Position numbers and translations under genes: made by a program. DNA of 64,000 nucleotides, taken from the NCBI GenBank assembly GCA_027405735.1, contig JAPEHQ010000011.1, positions 1,984,001 to 2,048,000 on the forward strand, given 5' to 3'. This DNA comes from Mucor racemosus (taxonomy: Eukaryota > Mucoromycota > Mucoromycetes > Mucorales > Mucoraceae). The notes beneath the pieces are model-generated. The model searched no databases. It had not been told where the DNA came from and saw nothing but the letters and a program-made list of their open reading frames with translations. Positions 10,996-22,985 of the stretch are shown here, one piece after another; the first letter of the stretch is position 1, and each line of letters starts with the position of its first letter.

Positions 10996-13017
10996 TATCG
11001 TGCCGTTCTCAAAGCTCAATTGCATTTTTACTGGGATGGGCTTTTAAATTACATTGCTTTTATTAATACAGATTATAGACAATATAGTTCAATACGTTGT
11101 TTGAAATGTCAAAACAGTCTTAAGAAATAATCTTGCCAAAATATTACACTTTTTATTAACAATACATCCAGAGGATGTATGTATATACTTTTCATTGTAA
11201 CTATTACACAGAATTACTATCTAAGAACATTACACCAATTTACTAAGACGCATGTGAATCAACGTGGACACCTGTTGATTTACTATAATAACAAATATTG
11301 ACTGCGACCTTGAATGTGCGATCTAGGATATAATATTGACATAACATTGTTGATGTAGAGCAATACATGCAAGAGCCAATAAACTTACGATTATTATTAT
11401 TTGTAAATATGTTTATAGCTATAATGTTTACAGCAACAATGATTTTTGCTTGAGCATAAAATTACATAATACTTACTGCTTAGATTTATATGCAGGCCAA
11501 ATCTAAGGTTATAAATGTCACTTTATCACTCATAAAATTTAAACAAATTAACCTTCTTTAAACTTACTATTTTGGTTTACGATTGTCAGCTGTAAAAATA
11601 TTTGGTTTCAAGTATAGTTACGATCCGAATTATACTTATTAGGCAAGACATCAGATTAGTCTTTTTTGTGTTTCTATAACATTTAAAATTTATCACTTCT
11701 CTGGAATATTTCGTGAGTTTGTAGCCAGTTCTAGCTTTTCATTGAGTAGATATAAATATCATTGCCTTCGATTTGATCTGGTAATTAAGAAATACATCCA
11801 ATAATACAGTAGTGAATAATGATATTTAATCTTAGAATGCGGCTAAAAAATGACAATATCAGTCTCTAATAACTAATATAGTCTGCTACCTATATTAAAA
11901 ACATTAGTCCCTTATGTTAGCATGCGTATTCAGTTAAAGAAAAGAATACCAGCTCGATAGTCTGATATGCCTTATCAAACAGTGAATATATTCTTGGAAC
12001 AATATAAAAACAAAAAGAGAGAAACAACACACGTAGAAAAGGATTTTCAAGGCTTTACATTATTTAGCGCAATTAAAACCCTGCTAAATGACACATTTCG
12101 GCCAATGTAAAAGCAGCATTACAGGGCATGAACCATAAATCAAACAAAATAGGCAATATCTGCTGTTATCATAGAAACATACATTTTTCTACTAGAAAAC
12201 TCGTCTGTCATATCATACATTCATTAAACAATTGCAAAATCGAGCCCGCAGAGCGATGCCGTAATTGAGCATAGCAAGATTGAACGGCTAAGTCTCTTAT
12301 ACTATGGTATATATCTAAGTTTTAAATAAAAATGCGTTTTTTAAACTTTTATTATATTTAACCACGTGCGGTCTGAAAATTCAGTTTTTGTAGCGGACAT
12401 TTTCGGGGCTCATTTTATCCTTACTATCACTCATGATTTTTATCAAAAAATAGAAAAATCAAACTTTGATACCAAAATCAACGTTTAAATATGCTACATT
12501 GTGAGAGAAAATTGTAGCCATAACTAATATGCATTTTATAAAAGCTTAATATTAATTGTCAAGTAATAAAATTTTGCACTTTTGTCCCAAAAACGAAATT
12601 TTGGTTAAGGGATTTTCATGTAATATTTTATAATAAAAATGTTTGTTGTTTTTATTGAGCAAATAGAGTGCTAAATTCTGCATATGTGTATATTTTTTTT
12701 TAATAATTGGTAGTATAATTAACTCTAGATTTGCAAAATCAGAAAAAAAAATTAAAAAATGTCAAAATTGATGATCTGGACAAGGATAATTTTTAAAATT
12801 AATATTCCGCTTATAAGCTTTGTAAGTCTTAAAAATAAGAGATTTTATAATACTTCAGAACTTTTTTAAGAATTTACGATGCTGTATCCACTTGATTTGA
12901 GCTTATTGCTGTAAATCATTATACATGATAAAATTGTGTGGTAGTTTAGTTGATGACAATATGGTTTTATTTTATAATTATTGCGCTAGAGGTAATTTAC
13001 ATTGAGTTTTGATCTTA

Positions 13018-13271
13018 CGTTTCCAATAACATAAACATAAACATGGCCATCATGACTGAAACCTATGTATTGCCGTCTTTTTATCCTCTTTGTCCCAAGC
13101 CAATTTATTCAATGCTCTACTAGAACCAACTTAAGTACTTACAAATGACTCCTTGGTATTTTCATTCAAATTCCATGAACTAAATTGACTGGTTCTATCT
13201 AAAGTAGTATCAAACATATCATTAGCCCGCCTTATTATGATAATTGTCAATCTAAAATCAGAAACATCCCA
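13018..13271 (-). pseudogene. Dynein intermediate chain-like WD-repeat fragment, copy D1
   Basis: Read on the minus strand, the sequence encodes WDVSDFRLT, then a LWN-type WD terminus, then KALNKLAWDKEDKKT. It then shifts frame through a 4-base insertion that copy D2 shares. Intact regions resemble the last WD repeats of cytoplasmic dynein intermediate chain, where LDLWNLNNDTE, ALN..W and VYDVGE occur. Stops and shifts show it is not functional. The assignment is by pattern memory. Confidence 0.5.
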
Positions 13272-14169
13272 TTGTCATTGTTATAAGCTATGAAAAGCTT
13301 GATTTTTAATAATACAACAATTAAATAAAAGACAGAATGATACTAATCGCATATGGTGAGTATTCAACATCCAGTTGTTGAGTTTAATGAAGAATACTTT
13401 TGAACCCTTTTGAAAATCCTGAAGCAAACACAACATCTTGGTCCTGTAATTTCTATCCATCAAAATGTAACGATTTCGACCACACAATGAATGCACCTTT
13501 TATCAATCTTGACTTCGTTTTACATTGAGTATCAGTTTTTTACCAGTTGTATTTTCTCTGATTCATTAATATTCGGTCATATTAAACGATAATGTATTAA
13601 ATTACAATTTACTAGCTGTTGGTAGTATTTTGTTATTACTTTAAAATCGTAATCCTATTATTATTATTATTATTATTAACATTGATTATAATTGTCAGAC
13701 TGATTGATTCAGACAGTATATCATATTACTATTTTGCATTGGTAGAGATTACGCAATTGATATTTGCATTTAACACTGGTAGATTGAAAATTTGTTGTCC
13801 GTCTTTAGTTCGATGAATAATGTGTAATTTTGTTTTTCAGTATGATTCTAGGTGTTTCTACTCCTAAAAATTGAATTTCCAAATGCAACTGCATCTGTTG
13901 AATATCACTTGAGTTTTTTCTGTGCGCTGTAGCTCATGTTATTATACTAACTCCCACTTTGGCAAATATTGCTTAACATTCAACGATATTCAATTTTTGT
14001 GTTATACAGCTTAATATTAATGTACTAACAATGAGTTTGGTTTATATCTCCATAAAAAATTGGCATTTTTTCCGGATGATGTCTACTACCAATTTCTGGA
14101 AAGCTCTAATATCATTTCCAAAAAGAAAAATAAAACTTGATTTGCTACATTTCCCAAAATAATGAAGAC

Positions 14170-14697
14170 TGTCGTATATTTTCAGGATTGATAAATAATA
14201 CTTAAAAAAGAATACAATTATAAAAGAATGAGTAATGAATCAGTTCTTCAACTGTATAATAAAAACAAGATATCGTTTATTTAGATATAAAAGTATGATC
14301 TTTTATATTGATTTGACACTGAGATCCTGAGATGTAATTTAAGGCACTATTGAACTACAAAATCTGTTTGACAGTAATCTATGGATTGAAATGGATCAAT
14401 CATAATTTAACCGTTCTTAAAGTGCTTGTGAATTGCCTTGTTTCAATGCGATTCTAAATGTGCTTGGATGTTGATTTGATAGCTACTTGATTGATTAACC
14501 GCTGGGATGAAATAATATGGTGTCATAATTGAGGTCCAAGCGTTCCTGGTAATTACTGGATTAAACTTGGTACGCTAGGAATTTCTTATATCCGATATCA
14601 AGATTTGGCACTTCAATACATGTCGTAGTCAATAGATTGTAAGGAGTATTGATACTGTAGGAGGTGGTAACATATAGTACTTGGTGCAGTAAAATAA
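14170..14697 (-). repeat. LTR family B, copy 2
   Basis: It begins TGTCGTATATTTTCAGG directly after the end of repeat D copy 1 and matches 45012-45540 until about GTACTTGGTG. There it continues into repeat F instead of ending in AATACAACA. The same altered junction is seen in the inverted copy near 60170. Confidence 0.7.
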
Positions 14698-14900
14698 GGG
14701 TGTAAAAAAGCGATAAAGAATACTGTTAAAATCCTTCTTTATTAAAATATGGATAGTGTGCAATAAAATGGTTATTCTACGTCTCTATTTATATTGTTTG
14801 GTGATTATTTACTATCTCGCATTGTATTGCAATTGCCAACGATTCCATTAATTTTGAGTATAAATGTCGGATTGTTTGGTTATTGATTTGGTGATCAAGG
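14698..14900 (+). repeat. Repeat F, copy 2
   Basis: AGTAAAATAAGGGTGTAAAA to GTGATCAAGG matches the reverse complement of about 59945-60170 and, weakly, 7350-7560. It has no open frame. It is interrupted at its right end by the LTR at 14906. Confidence 0.6.
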
Positions 14901-15156
14901 ATGATTGTTGCATTTACAGATCTGGGTGCATTCCTTGGTTAAGATTACGACACAGTTTGATATGTTAAGTTCTACATTGCTGTGTATTATGTTATAAAGC
15001 TCCGTGTATGCAGGAATATGGAACTAGTGTGTGTCACCTAGACTTGATTGGATATATGTATATATATAAATAGACTCATTTAAACAGGTCATATAATTAG
15101 AGAATGTGAATATAAAAGAAGATGGTTCGATCTTATAATAAAGTTCTTTAGTTTTA

Positions 15157-16795
15157 CAGTGAGTTCCAAAACCCTTTCAATGTTTTGAAATTTTGAATGA
15201 AACTAGCCATATCTTTCGCAATTTCAATCGGAGATACTTTAAATTTCTATTATAAGTAATTTAAAATATTTCTAATAATTCTCAAAATGTCCGACCTAAT
15301 TATTTAAAATTCCGCAAAAAATATGTCAATTCAAAAACGGGTACATCATTGAAAGGGTTTTGGAAGCATTACCAAAAAAAAATTGAAGTTTATTTAAACG
15401 CAGTTAATAATCAATGCTGTAACCCTTTGCTTTAATGCAAGCTTTCAAACGATCAGGCATACTCGAAATAACCCTTTGGCATTCCTCAACTGTTATTTTT
15501 TCTTACCAAATCTCTTGTGTTCTCTTCCAAATGTCATTCATGCCTTCTGGAGGTGTATCATATTCATTTAAACGGATTTTCAATAACCTACACATATTTT
15601 CAATGGAATTGAGGTCTGTGGATTGTGCTGGCCATGACATTACTCTATATTCTTTTGTTTCGAAGTGTTTTTTCATTAACTTCGAGGTATGTTTGGAATC
15701 ATTGTCTTGCTGAAGAATGACTTGATTACGACGTAGCTTCAATTTTTGGCACATATCGTCAATGGATTTCTCCAAATCGTCATCAACAATAGTTTTGTAT
15801 AGTTCAGAGTTCATATTACCTTCGATCTTGCACAACCAGCCAACACCAGACCAAGAAATAGTGCTCCAAATCATGATGCGATCATCTCCATGCTTTCTTG
15901 TTTTTTTGGTATGCCTACGTTTTATCTCCTCGTTGTCTTTTTTCCAGCACCAAATAAAACCATCAGAGTTAAAACGGTTAATTCCAGCCCCATCGGTAAA
16001 TATAACACGTTTCCAGTCCTCCAAAGTCCAATCAATTTTGTTTTTGCACCAGCGGAGGCGATCCTTCGCATTTTCATCACTAATTTCTGGCTATTTTATC
16101 TTAGGTAATGCGCCTAAACCATTATCCGGAAGAGTCCTACGTACAGTATTCGCACTGACATTAACGTGTAAATTACGACAAAACTCTTTTTTGGCTTGTA
16201 CCGCATTATCCAAGCCACCTTTGGTGATTTCATGGACATAATATCTCTTATCCACAGTAGTCAGCTTAGATGATTGGCCTCCTTTAAGTTTTTCTCGGTC
16301 AGGACAGGCCTTTTTTCCAATACGACGTACTGTGGCTTGACTAACATCTACACGACGAGCAATTTTCGAAACGGTATGGCCTGAATTTAACAGAGAGATA
16401 ACATCATTACGTTTGGCATCTGATACAGTTTTCATCTTGATGATTTTGCTTGAAACTACTAGTAAAAAAGGTAAGGTAAAAGTTGAAAAACATCTCATAT
16501 ATTTTCCGCATATTTCTCTGTTTTATAAGATATCCAGCGTTAATGTACAAGCTGTGGGCTACTAAATTGTAATTTTTATCCTATGCTTCCAAAACCCTTT
16601 CAATGATGTACCCGTTTTTGAATTGACATATTTTTTGCGGAACTTTAAATAATTAGGTCGGACTTTTTGCAAATTATTGGAAATATTTCAAATTACTTAT
16701 AATAGAAGTTTAAAGTATCTCCGATTGAAATTGCGAAAGATATGGCTAGTCTCATTCAAAATTTCAAAACATTGAAAGGGTTTTGGAACTCACTG
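15157..16795 (-). mobile_element. Tc1/mariner-type DNA transposon with 213-base inverted repeats
   Basis: The element starts CAGTGAGTTCC and ends GGAACTCACTG, with a TA on each side (15155-15156 and 16796-16797), the Tc1/mariner target duplication. The terminal inverted repeats span 15157-15369 and 16583-16795. Each holds CCAAAACCCTTTCAATG at its outer end and again, inverted, at its inner end, so each arm can fold on itself. A single transposase frame with two stops lies between them. The element is inserted in LTR family H. Confidence 0.92.
15404..16435 (-). pseudogene. Tc1-type DDE transposase, broken by two in-frame stops
   Basis: From the ATG at 16435 one reading frame of 344 codons runs to TAA at 15404-15406, a normal Tc1 length. 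It is broken by TAG at 16091-16093 and TAA at 15503-15505. The N-terminal helix-turn-helix reads VSKIARRVDVSQATVRRI. The catalytic Asp residues are in FTDGAGINRF and QQDNDSKHT, and the glutamate in STDLNSIENM. The proline usual after the first position of the last motif is replaced by threonine. The C-terminus after the second stop (VEECQRVISSMPDRLKACI) is still family-typical, so the decay is recent. It cannot make a full protein unless the stops are read through. Confidence 0.9.
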
Positions 16796-16899
16796 TAGTG
16801 TGCTCTTTTATTTTATAACAGTTTCCCTTTATTTTTATTAAATGATTTAGTACATATTTTAGCTTTGAGATTGATATAATCTCCTGGCGTAACAATGAT

Positions 16900-17739
16900 G
16901 TTTTAAATACATTCTGCCAATCATGCTTTCAGAACAGCCCTTACTTGTTCTACTTGATAAGCATGTACCTTTTGTATTTTTCATTTGGGATATCCCACAT
17001 TACTTTAGTATTTTAACATAACTTATTCGAGCATTATTATACCCCTGCTATCTTCATGTAACTGTCTATTTACTATACAGTCTTTGTTTAAATATACACA
17101 ATGAATAACTAGAAAATAAAGTTGAAACTAGATATATTTATTGAGTATATTGTAAGTAAAAAAGATAACGAATCCATCTCGAACGACATCAGGATTCAGG
17201 GTATTTATATGTTTTGGAAGCGTGGATATAGAGTCTACAATACAGAGTGTATGAAAGGATGATTTCATCGTCTTGAGGAACTAGTTGATTACAACATGAT
17301 GATATAATAGGTTGGCCATAGCAAGTTTAGTAGGATACGACCAAGTTAAGTATATAGGATCTTCATGCTTGATTTACTTTAGACAGTGAATGTTGATGCA
17401 AATGGAATAGTTAAATTCCATTTCCAGGAACGAGTTCATGATTGACTCGCTTCAAGATCTCAGGCTACACCATTTTATTACAGACTAAATGTAACATAAC
17501 TAAATGAAATAAAATTGCAATACATCATTATCACCTCATACTCATCATTCTATGCTAAGAATCATGTCTAAATAATCCTTTGAGCAGCACTTCTACTAGT
17601 AATACATGACCCAGTCTAGTCTATGTCCTAAACAGTCTTATCTTTGTTAGCATGGTTTCAATGAAGTAACATTTAATTTAGGTATTTTATGATGGGAATC
17701 TAGCTTAGTTCACTTCACTTGGTAGCATACAACATCGTA
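16900..17739 (+). repeat. Repeat G, copy 2, split by a solo LTR
   Basis: GTTTTAAATACATTCTGCCAA to CTATACAGTCTT, and then ATCTTTGTTAGCATGG to ACTTGGTAGC, match the reverse complement of 59660-59940. The two halves are separated by the LTR at 17085-17634. No gene is seen. Confidence 0.7.
17085..17634 (-). mobile_element. Solo LTR family E, copy 1 (550 bases)
   Basis: It starts TGTTTAAATATAC and ends GTCCTAAACA, with the direct repeat GTCTT at 17080-17084 and 17635-17639. It matches 47369-47919 in the opposite orientation. TATAAATACC and AATAAATA, read on the minus strand, give the direction. The composite copy at 59740-59760 preserves an unfilled version of the site. Confidence 0.9.
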
Positions 17740-17930
17740 TATGATTCATATTTTTGCCAATCATCACTCTTCCAAAAAAAAAGCCAAACAGTCTCCGAAA
17801 AGGGCCATCTAAGGATATTTCCGAGCTTTAAATCTCTAGAAAAAATCACCGGACAGCCCGGAAGCGGTTGTTTAAATATTCCAAGCAGCTATAAGATGCA
17901 GGTATTAAAATTTCACACTACGGCCAACCT
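17740..17930 (+). repeat. Conserved GC-richer module C, copy 2
   Basis: It matches 10289-10480 and the reverse complement of 59440-59650, including CCGGACAGCCCGG. It passes directly into the start of the motif array. Confidence 0.65.
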
Positions 17931-17989
17931 GTGCCGCACATTATAGCCTGAGCTGTTGTGCCCACTGAATATGGTTAAAAATATAACGA

Positions 17990-18175
17990 TATGCACATGG
18001 GCATAACAAAAGAAATTGAACACGAGCACAACGCTAGCCCTGTATGTGCAGAATTATATATTTTGTACGTGTGCATAACATTAATCCCATGTGTGCATAA
18101 TAATAAAATCTGAACATGAGCATAATGAGCTGATCGTATGGGCACAAATTGGTTTGTACATGAGCATCGTGTCGT
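17990..18175 (+). repeat. Array of degenerate CATGNGCATAA motifs, copy 2
   Basis: Eight versions of the motif occur with their GC at 18001, 18026, 18048, 18073, 18095, 18120, 18142 and 18164. The spacings are 25, 22, 25, 22, 25, 22 and 22. The bases between are not conserved to the same degree. Such an array fits multiple binding sites for one protein, as in the subterminal regions of some DNA transposons; no protein is identified. Confidence 0.65.
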
Positions 18176-18179
18176 TCTC

Positions 18180-18588
18180 AAAATTCCCTAGCATTGTTTT
18201 ACTGGAATGGGTTTTTAAATTACATTTGCTTTTATTAATATAGATTATAGACAATAATAAAATTTAATACGTTGTTGATTTAGAGAAATACATGCAAGAG
18301 CCAATATATTTATGATTATTGTTATTTGTAAATATGTTTATAGCTATAATGTTTGCAGCAAGAATGGTTTTTGCTTGGGCATAAACTTAAATAATATATA
18401 CTGATTTAATGTACGTTCAAGCTAAATCTAAGATTATCGATGTTACTTTATCACAGATAAAATTTAAACAAGCTAACCTTATTTAAACTTACTATTTTAG
18501 TTTACGATTGTCAGCTGTAAAAAGATTTGTTTTCAAGTATACAGTAGCTACGATCAAAACTATGGTTATTAGACAAACCGTTAGATTA

Positions 18589-18619
<31 letters not shown>

Positions 18620-20330
18620 GTGTTTCTATATCACTTGAAGTTTTATCACTTTTCTGGAACATTTCGCGGGTTTGTAGCCAGTTCTAGCTTTTCACTGAGT
18701 AGATATATATAAATATCATTGCCTTCGATTTAATCTGGTAATCAAGAAATACGTCCAGCAATACAGTAGTAAACAATGATATTTGATCCTAAAATGCTGT
18801 TAAATGAAAATATCAGTCTCTAATGTAACGACTGCTGCCTATATTAAAAACATTAGTCTCTTGTGTTAGCATGCATATTCAGATAAACGAAAGGAATACT
18901 AGCTTGATAGTCTGATATACCTTATCAAACAGTGAATATATCCTTGGAATATGAAAACAAAAAGAGAGAAACAACACACGTATAAAAGGATTTTCAAGGC
19001 TTTACATTATTTAGCGCAATTAAAACACTGCTAATGACACATTCCAGCCAATGTAAAAGCATTATTACAGCGTCTGAACTATAAACTAAGCAAAATAGGC
19101 AACATCTGCTGTTATCATAGAAACATAAAATTTTCTACTAGAAATACCGTCTGTCATATAATATATTTACCAAAAAATTGCAAAAACGAGCCCGTAGAGC
19201 GATGCCGTAATTGAGCATAGCAAGATTGAACGGCTAAGTCTCTTATACTATGGTATATATCTAAGTTTTAAATAAAAATGCGTTTTTTAAACTTTTATTA
19301 TATTTAACCACGTGCGGTCTGAAAATTCAGTTTTTGTAGCGGACATTTTCGGGGCTCATTTTATCCTTACTATCACTCATGATTTTTATCAAAAAATAGA
19401 AAAATCAAACTTTGATACCAAAATCAACGTTTAAATATGCTACATTGTGAGAGAAAATTGTAGCCATAACTAATATGCATTTTATAAAAGCTTAATATTA
19501 ATTGTCAAGTAATAAAATTTTGCACTTTTGTCCCAAAAACGGAATTTTGGTTAAGGGATTTTCATGTAATATTTTATAATAAAAATGTTTGTTGTTTTTA
19601 TTGAGCAAATAGAGCGCTAAATTCTGCATATGTGTATATTTTTTTTTTAATAATTGGTAGTATAATTAACTCTAGATTTGCAAAATCAGAAAAAAAAAAT
19701 TAAAAAATGTCAAAATTGATGATCTGGACAAGAATAATTTTTAAATTAATATTCCGCTTATAAGCTTTGTAAGTCTTAAAAATAAGAGATTTTATAATAC
19801 TTGAAAACTTTTTCAAGAATTTACGATGCTGTACCCACTTGATTCAAGCTTATTGCTGTAAATCATTATACATGTTAATATTTTGTGGTAGTTTATTAGA
19901 TAATAATATAGTCTTAATTTATAATTATTGCGCTAGAGGTGACTTACATTAGGTTTTAGTCTTACCTCTCCAATATTATAAACATAAACATGGCCATCAT
20001 CACTGAAACCTATGTATTGCCGTCTTTTTATCCTCTTTGTCCCAAGCCAATTTATTCAATGCTTTACTAGAACCAACTTAAGCACTTACAAATGGTTTCT
20101 TGGTTTTTTCATTCTAATTCCATAAATTTAATTTACTGATTCTATCTACAGTAGCATCAAACGTATCATTAGCCTGCCTTATGATAATTGTCAATCTAAA
20201 ATCAGAAACATCCCATTGCCATTATTATAAGCTGTGAAAAGTTTGATTTTTAATAACACAGTAATTAAATAAAAGACAAAATAATACTAATAATAATTGC
20301 ATATGGCGAGACTTTGCCAACCACCACCAT
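18180..20330 (+). repeat. Composite repeat D, copy 2
   Basis: It matches copy 1 from about 11010 to 13355, with a core (19190-19800) differing by only a few bases. A run of about 29 T residues interrupts it at 18592-18619. Homology to copy 1 is lost at about 20315, although weaker similarity resumes near 20540-20660 (copy 1 about 13850-13970). Confidence 0.8.
19965..20215 (-). pseudogene. Dynein intermediate chain-like WD-repeat fragment, copy D2
   Basis: The minus strand reads WDVSDFRLT, KLNLWN, a stop, KTKKPFV, a stop, then VGSSKALNKLAWDKEDKK. It then shifts frame at the same 4-base insertion as copy D1. HVYVYNIGE follows in another frame. Stops and shifts rule out function. Resemblance is to the end of dynein intermediate chain. 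Confidence 0.5.
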
Positions 20331-22740
20331 GTATCCACTATTCAGTTTTGACTTACTAACCCTAAAATGCCTATGAGCTTCCTGTATATCTTGGTTCTAA
20401 CCACAGAATGCAGTTTAAATTATTAAATCTAAGCACGTACCGATAATAAATTGATCTATCCACTTTACACTAATAGACTAAGGAATTGATGTCTAGTTTA
20501 ATTTGATTCAGCAGCTATAATAGGACTTGCATCTGCCCCTAAAAGCTGAATTTCTGCCTGAAACCACAGCTGCATTATTCGTTGAATATCATGTAGGCTT
20601 TCTGTGCGTTGTAATTGATACTTAATGCACTCTCGCTTTGTCAAATGTTAATTCACATCTTGCATTGTGTTTATCAATTCCATAAAACATATAATACCCA
20701 ATAGACATTAGCTGACGGTCCCTAACTTTTTATGTACTACATATTTTGTTTTAATTACATATCTAATAGTACATAATACATAGAACTAGTCGTCTTTCCT
20801 AGGTTGTGATACTGCGGTCTTACTTTCTCATTGACGCCAACATATCATGTACTAGCCATTGCGTTGCTTTTCCATTTCAAATTAACAACAACCAACCCAA
20901 TTCTTTTGATTACAAAACCGACTCAAGTGTTTCATCAAAGCTAACAATAAGTACGATTGGATAAATATTATTTGATACATGCATTATATTTGGCCCTAGA
21001 GCCTTGGATAGAGTTTGTAACTGTCTTGTAAATAGTGCTATTATTGATATTTACAGTACTATAATAATGCTATAATGAGCTTTTGCCTCAATATGGTGAG
21101 CATGTTTTTTTTTGCAAGAGAAGCCAAATTGGTTAACTTCAACAATCACAAAATTAGGCTCTGCTGCTGATTTACATTTGTTGGTACGTTATTCCATTTG
21201 CTAATATGCAATGATGCTGTATGTTTCATTCTTGAATTTTTGGCTCTTTTATCTTTACTTATTGGCATGGTCAATCGTTTTGTTATCAATAAAATACTTG
21301 TCCTACATGGCCCTGCTGCTCTTCAAAGATATTTAAAAAACTACCGTTGTTATTGCTTTTATGTTGCCTGGTAATGAACATTTTTCATAGAATTACAAAA
21401 ATGGCAGCAATTCTCATCTTTTCCAACAACAGTATCAAATTAAAAATGCAACAAAACTGAGAAATTGTCGATAAAACCGATTATCTGCAAATTGTTTGGT
21501 TTGATTCATGCATACTGTATACTGTATAACATGTGAAATAATCTCCTAGTCGTCATTTGAATAATATTTATCTACATTGATTAAATAATGCTTTCATTCA
21601 AATCTCGCACCATTTTTATTGATTTTTATAATATTTTTCATTTTTATTTGTATAAGGGAGCTTTTGCAAAGCAAAAGCATGAAACCAAGGTCATGGTGAA
21701 GGGTATTCTCTACAAACCCTACACTACCAAGGGCGTTACGCGAGTTCCTACTTGATTCCTCATAAACCAAGCATGATAATTACACAACTTCAAAACTCAC
21801 TAACTTGATACCAAATCGTAACCATATACAGATTAGACAGGACCAAAGCTCTCAATGTGTAATTTTTCCGCTATGCAATCTGACTTTGCAAGAATGATCC
21901 CCTCTAACAGTGAACTGGAACAAGATGTGAACGCAATGCCATACCACATTTGATCAGGCAGCCCAAAGTTTTCATCAGTTCTAACATTCAAGTTGAAAGC
22001 CTAGAGTTTCCATCAGAAAACGCGAATTGAGGAAAAGAAAAAAGAAAAGAAAAGAAACTAGTTCCAGGGAAAAATGGACCTTTATTTATAGTTTTTTTGG
22101 GCACTAAGACTTGTTTTTTTGCCAGGAACGCAAAAAAAGCCTCATTTTTGTATCTTTATGTACGCAAGAGATAAAATACCGTATAAAATACAGTATATTA
22201 CATTGATAATACTATATATTACATTCTTGTATTATATTATCGCTTGCATTATATCATAAATTCCCAATTTGTTTTGGCTCTAATTCACTACATGTAGCAC
22301 TCACCATCATGTATAAAAACTATTTAAAGGGCCAAGGGATGATGCTGATTTTCAGCTAATATCTGCTTGTTTAAAGTGCTCTCTAACATATTTGAGTAGT
22401 ATAACGATGATTTTGATTTTTTTTGATTTCGATATCCTTACATAGAAAAGGGGCCAAGAAGCCATCGCTGAATATATCTACTGTACCAGCAAAAGTAATG
22501 CATTAGAAACAAAAGAGAGAATAACATTCTATTAGTAACTTGTATACAATGGGCCAACAATATGCGATATACCATTGTATTAATAATTTGCTTTTAAAAT
22601 TATTTAACTAACATTCATTTGGTTCTCTTTATAATATGGCAACACTCAAATAACTGTAGACAGATCAACGTAAAATTTAGTAATTAGCAAAAAGAAAGGG
22701 CTGTTTATTCAAATAATAAGAGATATATTTTGTTTTTATT

Positions 22741-22985
22741 AAAAGGGCCATCGAATATAGAGACCATCATAGTATTTCAAGTTGCTTCTGTCGTATTTGA
22801 TTCAAACTTGATCTAATACTGTATACTTGCACCACCAGATGGTAATAATAGTTTTGATTTTATTTGAAGAGCCGGATACAAGAACGACCATCATTAATAT
22901 TTTAAGTTGCTTGTGTCGTATTCAACTTATACTTGATCTAATACTGTATACTTGCACCAGATAATAATAGTTTTATTCTGATTTG
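22741..22985. repeat. Diverged tandem duplication, unit about 120 bases
   Basis: Two adjacent units (22741-22866 and 22867-22985) share AAGTTGCTT.TGTCGTATT and CTTGATCTAATACTGTATAC, and end in TAATAATAGTTTT.ATT.TGATTTGA. A third partial unit starts at 22986. No frame is maintained. Confidence 0.7.

Larger units (their letters stand above)
10670..14169 (+). repeat. Composite repeat D, copy 1
   Basis: About 3.5 kb match 18180-20330 (+), 56076-59215 (-) and 61200-64000 (-). The copy begins after an insertion of about 170 bases (10500-10670) that copy 2 lacks. It contains a motif array, a core that is nearly identical to copy 2 (about 12240-12840), and a dynein-like pseudogene fragment on the minus strand. 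It ends where LTR B copy 2 begins. The 3' part (13600-14169) is shared with 61210-61790. Confidence 0.8.
14906..16894 (+). mobile_element. Solo LTR family H, interrupted by a Tc1/mariner element
   Basis: The LTR runs from TGTTGCATTTAC to GGCGTAACA and is flanked by the direct repeat ATGAT at 14901-14905 and 16895-16899. Without the inserted Tc1 element it is about 348 bases. TATATAAATAG near 15068 and AATAAAG near 15137 give a rightward orientation. The unfilled site survives in the inverted composite copy near 59935-59950, which reads straight through. Confidence 0.8.

Noticed and set aside
15435..16241. Plus-strand frames across the Tc1 element
   Set aside because: They lie antisense to the transposase, whose motifs fix the coding strand.
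17990..18175. Motif array read as a CRISPR array
   Set aside because: Repeats are degenerate, 11 bases long, with spacers of only about 12 bases, and the genome is eukaryotic.
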